Shown here: positions 58,809 to 64,000 of the stretch, one piece after another
Layout: each line of letters opens with the position of its first letter
Position numbering within the stretch: the stretch's first letter is position 1
NCBI RefSeq assembly: GCF_005843885.1
Contig: NZ_CP040443.1
Location: 2,046,001-2,110,000, forward strand
Reading direction: 5' to 3'
DNA: 64,000 nt
From: Escherichia sp. E4742
GTDB lineage: Bacteria > Pseudomonadota > Gammaproteobacteria > Enterobacterales > Enterobacteriaceae
Position numbers and translations under genes: made by a program
Notes under the pieces: model-generated
Told to the model about the DNA's origin: nothing
What the model saw: the letters and a program-made list of their open reading frames with translations, nothing else
The model's database searches: none

Positions 58809-60470
58809 ATGAGTGATATAGCATTAACGGTCAGTATTCTGGCTTTGGTGGCGGTCGTCGGTTTGTTTATCGGCAACGTCAAGTTTCGCGGCATAGGATT
58901 AGGTATTGGCGGCGTGCTGTTCGGTGGGATCATCGTCGGCCATTTTGTTTCACAGGCTGGGATGACATTAAGCAGCGACATGCTGCATGTTATCCAGGAA
59001 TTTGGCCTGATCCTGTTTGTTTATACCATCGGGATTCAGGTGGGACCGGGCTTCTTTGCCTCATTGCGCGTCTCCGGGTTACGCCTCAACTTGTTTGCTG
59101 TTCTGATAGTCATCATCGGCGGTCTGGTTACCGCTATCCTGCATAAACTTTTCGATATTCCACTGCCTGTGGTGCTGGGGATTTTCTCTGGTGCGGTCAC
59201 CAATACGCCAGCATTGGGGGCAGGTCAGCAAATCTTACGCGACCTCGGCACACCGATGGAGATGGTCGATCAGATGGGGATGAGTTACGCGATGGCGTAT
59301 CCATTCGGCATTTGTGGGATTTTGTTCACCATGTGGATGCTGCGGGTTATTTTCCGCGTCAATGTTGAGACAGAAGCCCAGCAGCACGAGTCCACGCGAA
59401 CCAACGGCGGTGCGCTAATCAGGACGATTAACATCCGTGTTGAGAACCCTAATTTGCATAATTTAGCCATTAAAGATGTGCCGATTCTCAATGGCGATAA
59501 AGTTATCTGCTCACGATTGAAACGAGAAGAAACCCTAAAAGTGCCTTCGCCAGAGACCGTTATTCAACTTGGCGATTTGCTGCATCTGGTGGGGCAGCCT
59601 GCGGATTTACATAACGCACAGTTGGTGATTGGGCAGGAAGTGGATACTTCTCTATCAACGAAAGGCACCGATTTGCGCGTCGAACGCGTGGTGGTCACCA
59701 ATGAAAATGTGCTCGGTAAACGTATTCGCGACCTGCACTTTAAAGAACGCTATGACGTTGTTATTTCGCGCCTGAACCGTGCCGGGGTTGAACTGGTCGC
59801 CAGTGGCGATATTAGCCTGCAATTTGGCGATATCCTTAACCTGGTGGGGCGGCCTTCTGCTATTGATGCCGTTGCCAATGTATTAGGTAATGCGCAGCAA
59901 AAACTGCAACAGGTGCAGATGTTACCGGTGTTTATTGGTATCGGTCTTGGCGTGTTGTTAGGCTCCATTCCCGTGTTTGTGCCTGGATTCCCGGCAGCAT
60001 TGAAGCTGGGACTGGCGGGGGGGCCGCTGATTATGGCGCTGATCCTCGGGCGTATCGGCAGCATTGGTAAGCTTTACTGGTTTATGCCGCCAAGTGCCAA
60101 CCTGGCGCTGCGCGAACTGGGTATCGTACTGTTTCTCTCGGTAGTTGGCCTGAAATCCGGCGGCGATTTTGTCGATACTCTGGTCAATGGTGAAGGGCTA
60201 AGCTGGATTGGTTATGGTGCCCTGATCACCGCAATTCCGCTGATTACAGTCGGCATTCTGGCGCGGATGTTAGCCAAAATGAATTATCTCACGATGTGCG
60301 GGATGTTGGCTGGCTCCATGACCGATCCTCCGGCGCTGGCGTTTGCCAATAATCTTCATCCTACCAGTGGTGCGGCGGCGCTCTCGTACGCCACGGTGTA
60401 TCCGTTAGTCATGTTCCTGCGCATTATCACACCACAGTTACTGGCGGTGCTTTTCTGGAGTATCGGTTAA
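58809..60470 (+). CDS. yidE: YidE, AAE-family putative transporter with RCK_C domains
   Basis: The 553-residue inner-membrane protein has about 5-6 helices, then two cytoplasmic TrkA-C (RCK_C) domains (about residues 190-360, including VIQLGDLLHLVGQPADL and LQFGDILNLVGRPSAI), then about 5-6 helices. The symmetric gate motifs TNTPALGAGQQ and TDPPALAFANN are present. Substrate unknown. Start at 58809 (ATGAGTGATATA). Confidence 0.95.
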   Translation: MSDIALTVSILALVAVVGLFIGNVKFRGIGLGIGGVLFGGIIVGHFVSQAGMTLSSDMLHVIQEFGLILFVYTIGIQVGPGFFASLRVSGLRLNLFAVLIVIIGGLVTAILHKLFDIPLPVVLGIFSGAVTNTPALGAGQQILRDLGTPMEMVDQMGMSYAMAYPFGICGILFTMWMLRVIFRVNVETEAQQHESTRTNGGALIRTINIRVENPNLHNLAIKDVPILNGDKVICSRLKREETLKVPSPETVIQLGDLLHLVGQPADLHNAQLVIGQEVDTSLSTKGTDLRVERVVVTNENVLGKRIRDLHFKERYDVVISRLNRAGVELVASGDISLQFGDILNLVGRPSAIDAVANVLGNAQQKLQQVQMLPVFIGIGLGVLLGSIPVFVPGFPAALKLGLAGGPLIMALILGRIGSIGKLYWFMPPSANLALRELGIVLFLSVVGLKSGGDFVDTLVNGEGLSWIGYGALITAIPLITVGILARMLAKMNYLTMCGMLAGSMTDPPALAFANNLHPTSGAAALSYATVYPLVMFLRIITPQLLAVLFWSIG

Positions 60471-60536
60471 TTCTTTTCCGGGTGGAGTCGCCGTAAACTG
60501 CATTCCACCTGGTATTTAAGAACACCACCGAGCTGC

Positions 60537-60986
60537 TTAAACCAGTGAACCGCCGGTCAGGAAGGAAAAGATCAGGAATATCAGCAGAAGACCGCAGATG
60601 ATGCCGATACCAAAAAGCAAGGTATGGAAAGCCAGCGTCCCGCCACCAAAAACCAGTGCGCCGCGAATGCTCCAGCGATTTTCCTTACGCATACCGCCAA
60701 CAAATGCGCAGAGTAGTGCGGCAATGGCCAGTGCGATGCCGCCTTGATCGAGGATTTTATCGACATCAACCGTCTCTTTTTTCTCCACCGCAGTAATTTT
60801 TTCACCTTTTATTCCGGCGAGAAGACCTCTTTTAATTTCAGCCGTTTTGTCCGCCACGATGCTTTCAAGTGTTGGTGGTAGCGCGGCAAAAGGGCCGAAT
60901 GAAAAGTGGATAAGACCCATCAATAAAGCGATGGCACCGAACAGCATGCCCAGTGAACTGCTTTTATTTTGCGCTATGATACCCAT
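60537..60986 (-). CDS. yidI: YidI, predicted inner-membrane protein
   Basis: The 149-residue protein has about four hydrophobic segments (LGMLFGAIALLMGLIHFSFG, GIALAIAALLCAFVGG, TLAFHTLLFGIGIICG, LLLIFLIFSFL) and a charged loop (KGEKITAVEKKETVDVDK). It is divergent from yidH. Its 5' neighbour on the left is yidE, whereas in K-12 other genes lie between. Function unknown. Confidence 0.9.
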   Translation of the reverse strand: MGIIAQNKSSSLGMLFGAIALLMGLIHFSFGPFAALPPTLESIVADKTAEIKRGLLAGIKGEKITAVEKKETVDVDKILDQGGIALAIAALLCAFVGGMRKENRWSIRGALVFGGGTLAFHTLLFGIGIICGLLLIFLIFSFLTGGSLV

Positions 60987-61094
60987 CTGACCTCCTTGTA
61001 ATGGATGGCAAAAGCATATCAGGAAACGGGCGGACGAAATTCTTAAAAATAACCGCTAAAGGCAGAGCGTTAATGAACGTGCAAAGGAGCAACA

Positions 61095-61442
61095 ATGAAA
61101 ATTTCTCGCCTCGGGGAAGCGCCTGATTACCGCTTCTCGTTGGCTAATGAGCGTACATTTTTGGCGTGGATTCGTACTGCATTAGGGTTTCTGGCAGCAG
61201 GGGTGGGGCTGGATCAACTTGCGCCAGACTTCGCCACGCCCGTCATTCGTGAGCTGCTGGCGTTATTGCTATGCTTATTTTCTGGCGGACTGGCAATGTA
61301 TGGCTACCTGCGCTGGTTACGCAATGAAAAAGCGATGCGTCTGAAAGAAGATTTACCCTATACCAATAGTTTATTAATCATCAGCTTAATATTGATGATC
61401 GTGGCGGTGATCGTTATGGGACTGGTATTGTATGCCGGATAG
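61095..61442 (+). CDS. yidH: YidH, DUF202-family inner-membrane protein
   Basis: The 115-residue protein has three membrane helices. The family motif LANERTFLAWIRTALGFLAAG is close to the N-terminus. It overlaps yidG by 11 bp, so it is in an operon with yidG and yidF. Function is not known. DUF202 proteins often occur in pairs, as here. Confidence 0.94.
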   Translation: MKISRLGEAPDYRFSLANERTFLAWIRTALGFLAAGVGLDQLAPDFATPVIRELLALLLCLFSGGLAMYGYLRWLRNEKAMRLKEDLPYTNSLLIISLILMIVAVIVMGLVLYAG

Positions 61443-61794
61443 CCGCAAAGCCAGACGGATTGCCGACCCAGGTCTTCAGCCGGAACGCACATCGCTGGCG
61501 TGGTTTCGCACCATGCTGGACTATGGCGCGCTGATGGCGCTTGCAATTAAACACAACTGGCATCAGGCTGGCGCGTTGTTCTGGATTTCTATTGCCATCC
61601 TCGCGATTGTGGCACTAATACTTTGGCGCTATACCCGTAATCGTAATTTAATGGATGTGACTAATAGCGATTTTTCCCAAATTTGCGTAATCCGTGACAA
61701 ATTTATGATCTCCCTCGCGGTGTTATCTCTCGCAATACTGTTTGCTGTTACGCATATACACCAACTTATCGTATTAATTGAGAGAATCACATGA
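61432..61794 (+). CDS. yidG: YidG, DUF202-family inner-membrane protein
   Basis: This 120-residue protein has three helices and the motif LQPERTSLAWFRTMLDYGAL, the same DUF202 signature as YidH. It overlaps yidH upstream and yidF downstream (ATGA). Likely a partner of YidH. Function unknown. Confidence 0.94.
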   Translation: MPDSRKARRIADPGLQPERTSLAWFRTMLDYGALMALAIKHNWHQAGALFWISIAILAIVALILWRYTRNRNLMDVTNSDFSQICVIRDKFMISLAVLSLAILFAVTHIHQLIVLIERIT

Positions 61795-62288
61795 CAGGAA
61801 GTCAGGTTGTAAATGCTGAAGAGGACAGGCATAAACTGGTCGTAGAGTATAAAGATGCATTACAACCAGGTGATTTTTATCAGAATTTCAAACAGCGGGG
61901 TTTTCGCTCCGTGCAACTTATTCCCCATATAGAATTTGATGACCGGGGCGAGCTGACAGCTTCTTCGGTGACGGCTGAATTGTGGGGGCAATTTTTAATC
62001 GCTCTGTTCGAGCATTGGGTGTGTGCAGATATTGGTCGTATATCAGTCGAACTTTTTGACGCCACGCTGCAAAAATGGTGCAGGAGCGAAAACGTACAAC
62101 TTCGGCGGGAGTGTCAGGTGTGCGACTGGCATCGCTTGTGCCGACATTCCCAGGAGGATTCTCCTGGCAACGTGCTTTGTGTTGGCTATCAAGCTTTTTA
62201 TTCCCACTCTGCGCCGCACATGCGGGTGATGCGTGACCTGATAAAGCAGCATCGTTCTCCCATGGAGTTGATGACGATGCTGCGGTGA
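61791..62288 (+). CDS. yidF: YidF, small protein with SPASM-like cysteine cluster
   Basis: The 165-residue soluble protein has a Cys set RRECQVCDWHRLCRHSQED plus NVLC. This resembles the C-terminal SPASM (Fe-S) part of radical-SAM maturases, but there is no CxxxCxxC radical-SAM motif. It lies in the yidHGF operon with ATGA coupling. In K-12 a sulfatase gene (yidJ) is nearby; it is absent here. Function not known. Confidence 0.88.
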   Translation: MTGSQVVNAEEDRHKLVVEYKDALQPGDFYQNFKQRGFRSVQLIPHIEFDDRGELTASSVTAELWGQFLIALFEHWVCADIGRISVELFDATLQKWCRSENVQLRRECQVCDWHRLCRHSQEDSPGNVLCVGYQAFYSHSAPHMRVMRDLIKQHRSPMELMTMLR

Positions 62289-62295
62289 CGTGAGC

Positions 62296-63480
62296 TTAAA
62301 CAGGCTGCCCCTGATGCGACATCCGCGTCGCCAGCGGTAGCCAGCACAGCACGATCAACAATCCCATTAAGGTCATCAACAACCCCAGGCTGCCCTGACC
62401 GGTTTGCGGCAGCATCGCGGAGAGCGACGCCAGCACGCCGGAACCAATGTTTTGCAGGCCGCCGACCAGCGCACCAGCCGTGCCAGCCAGGAAGGGGAAT
62501 GGCTCCATTGCGCCGCTGGTTGCCAGCGGAAACAGCATCCCGGCACCGAAAAAGAACAGCGCGGCGGGAACGAGCAACGTCCAGACATTCATCACGCTAA
62601 ACCAGCCGGGGATCCACATCATCATTCCTGCCAACAGGCAGCAGATAACCGACTGCCACATTAACGTAGAGAAGCGTTTATTCGGTCGACCAGCAAACCA
62701 TGCGCCGAAGAATGCCGCTGGAATTGGCAGAATAAACAAAATACTGACTGTCATACTGCTTAACCCTAACACTGCACCCATCAACACACCGGAACAGGCT
62801 TCGAAAGCGGCAATCCCTGCCAGACCACCAATTAACATCAGCAAATAGCAGTTAAAGCTGCCATTGCCAAAGAGTGTTTTATAACTGGTGAGCAGGCGCG
62901 TACGCGGCGCATCGACAGGGCGTGTTTCCGGCATCCAGCGCGCCATGCTGAACGTCACACTGGCACAAAGCACCAGTAAAAACAGATAACAGGCCCGCCA
63001 GCTCCACAGGGTATTTAGCAGGCCGCCAATGAGTGGTGCGAGCAACGGACTTACGAGAATCCCCATATTTAACATACTATTAGCGTGACGAAGCTGTGTC
63101 CGTTCATATAAATCACGCGGCAATGTACGCGCCATTACGCCGCCGACACCGGTCCCCATCCCCTGAATCGCACTGGCGGCAATTAACACCGTCAGGCTGG
63201 AAGTAGTGACTGCCACCAGTGTCGCCAACATAAAAATGGACATTCCGACGAGGATCACCGGGCGGCGTCCCACCCTGTCGGAAATTGGGCCATAAAATAG
63301 TTGTGAGATACCGTAGGTCAGCAGATAAGCGCCCATTACGCTCTGCACCGCCCCTTCACGGACGTTGAGATCTTGTGCCATATCGGCAATAGCAGGAATA
63401 TAAATAGTTTGTGCCATCTGACCGACGGCCACGAGTAATACCAACATCAATAATAAATTGACGTTTCTATGCCTTTTCAT
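62296..63480 (-). CDS. emrD: EmrD, MFS multidrug efflux protein
   Basis: The 394-residue DHA1 transporter has 12 helices. Motif A is GPISDRVGRRPVILVG, and the substrate cavity region of crystallised EmrD is preserved in length. It exports uncouplers and detergents with proton exchange. Start chosen at 63480 (ATGAAAAGGCAT), two codons in from the first possible start. Its stop is 8 bp from the convergent yidF stop. Confidence 0.97.
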   Translation of the reverse strand: MKRHRNVNLLLMLVLLVAVGQMAQTIYIPAIADMAQDLNVREGAVQSVMGAYLLTYGISQLFYGPISDRVGRRPVILVGMSIFMLATLVAVTTSSLTVLIAASAIQGMGTGVGGVMARTLPRDLYERTQLRHANSMLNMGILVSPLLAPLIGGLLNTLWSWRACYLFLLVLCASVTFSMARWMPETRPVDAPRTRLLTSYKTLFGNGSFNCYLLMLIGGLAGIAAFEACSGVLMGAVLGLSSMTVSILFILPIPAAFFGAWFAGRPNKRFSTLMWQSVICCLLAGMMMWIPGWFSVMNVWTLLVPAALFFFGAGMLFPLATSGAMEPFPFLAGTAGALVGGLQNIGSGVLASLSAMLPQTGQGSLGLLMTLMGLLIVLCWLPLATRMSHQGQPV

Positions 63481-63730
63481 TATCACGGACGCTTTTAAAA
63501 ATATATTTAGAATAAGTTACTACGCATTCGAATAAATGCAGGAGAGGAATCTATCACATTGATAAATGTTAGCCAGATATATATACGGAATGATGAATAA
63601 CAAAACGGCAGAAAATATAAACAACAGCGGCAATAAATGTTGCCGGAGGGGTCTTTGGCTTAAATAAATACTGTGGGCTGGATAAGATGCGTCAGCATCG
63701 CATACCACACCAATCTGCCAGCAGCATATG
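63481..63730. other. emrD upstream region
   Basis: This is about 250 bp between emrD and the tisB terminator. AT-rich near 63490-63610, where the emrD promoter should lie. No gene or clear operator is visible. Confidence 0.5.
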
Positions 63731-63758
63731 AAAGGGGAGCGGTTTCCCGCTCCCCTTT
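63731..63758 (-). terminator. tisAB transcript terminator hairpin
   Basis: AAAGGGGAGCGG and CCGCTCCCCTTT form a perfect 12-bp stem with a four-base loop (63743-63746). It lies 20 bp past the tisB stop. The T-run after it on the minus strand is short. Confidence 0.75.
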
Positions 63759-63777
63759 AGTGCGGCTTGAATCTGAA

Positions 63778-63867
63778 TCACTTCAGGTATTTCAGAACAG
63801 CATCAAGCAGTTGCAGTGCAGCAACAATGAGTTTGAGGATAAGAATGGCAATATCCACCAGGCTCAT
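63778..63867 (-). CDS. tisB: TisB, SOS-induced membrane peptide toxin
   Basis: This 29-codon peptide reads MSLVDIAILILKLIVAALQL then LDAVLKYLK. It is the known amphipathic toxin that opens the inner membrane, lowers proton motive force and promotes persistence. Residue 2 is Ser where I recall Asn in K-12. The LexA-controlled promoter and the divergent antitoxin RNA istR lie beyond the right edge of the window. The tisB ribosome site is normally masked, and standby binding lies upstream. Confidence 0.93.
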   Translation of the reverse strand: MSLVDIAILILKLIVAALQLLDAVLKYLK

Positions 63868-64000
63868 ACGCGTCTCCTGTGGTTCAGGAGCACTGCCAGC
63901 TGACGTACCTTTCCGCTGCCTGTTGCCAGCTGTTGCGCACGCGGCTTCTTCAGAAGAAACGTTGTGCTTGTTGACATAACACAGTGTGCTCACGCGGGGT

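Overview
The window is enterobacterial chromosome, clearly genus Escherichia. Gene order and protein sequences match the E. coli replication-origin region, read in the opposite direction to the usual K-12 map. It carries the chromosomal origin oriC and a gene-dense core with little unexplained DNA. Several proteins (YidX, YidI, domain II of DnaA) differ from what I recall of K-12 more than the ATP synthase subunits do, so this may be a divergent E. coli lineage or a sister species. I cannot settle the species by eye.

Layout. 1-4.4 kb: 3' part of ravA, viaA, asnA, asnC, mioC. 4.4-4.7 kb: oriC with DnaA boxes and three AT-rich 13-mers. 4.8-7.4 kb: mnmG-rsmG. 7.9-14.9 kb: the complete ATP synthase operon atpIBEFHAGDC. 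15.3-18.6 kb: glmU-glmS (UDP-GlcNAc synthesis), ending at the Tn7 attachment region. 18.6-24.1 kb: an AT-rich accessory insertion with a chaperone-usher fimbrial operon of long-polar-fimbria type. 24.1-28.8 kb: Pho-box-controlled pstSCAB-phoU. 28.9-38.2 kb: yieH, adeP, chrR, yieE, yidZ, mdtL and the tnaCAB tryptophanase operon. 38.2-42.2 kb: mnmE, yidC, yidD, rnpA, rpmH, read leftward. 42.6-48.7 kb: dnaA-dnaN-recF-gyrB, read rightward. 48.9-54.6 kb: yidB, yidA, yidX and the D-galactonate locus. 54.6-64 kb: cbrA, yidR, yidQ, the heat-shock pair ibpA/ibpB, yidE, the yidI/yidHGF cluster, emrD and the SOS toxin tisB.

The most notable departure from the expected gene set is in the dgo locus. dgoK (kinase) and dgoA (aldolase) are reduced to about 200 bp of fused, frameshifted remnants between intact dgoR and intact dgoD-dgoT. 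The strain should still import and dehydrate D-galactonate but lacks the dedicated steps to finish the pathway. Genes I remember at these places in K-12 are also absent: the bgl operon with yieIJKL between phoU and yieH, and yidP, the glv genes and yidJKL between yidE and yidI. The glmS-pstS interval is replaced from just after the glmS stop up to the first Pho half-site.

I found no convincing new multi-gene defence or mobile system, no CRISPR array, no rRNA or tRNA gene, and no insertion sequence. The best leads for new biology are the dgo decay, the regulatory DNA of the fimbrial operon (a palindrome, spaced repeats and a possible alternative-hairpin switch), the poorly characterised yidF-I cluster, and a phosphopantetheinyl-transferase homologue that seems to lack a catalytic residue. 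Comparisons with K-12 are from memory, not from an alignment.
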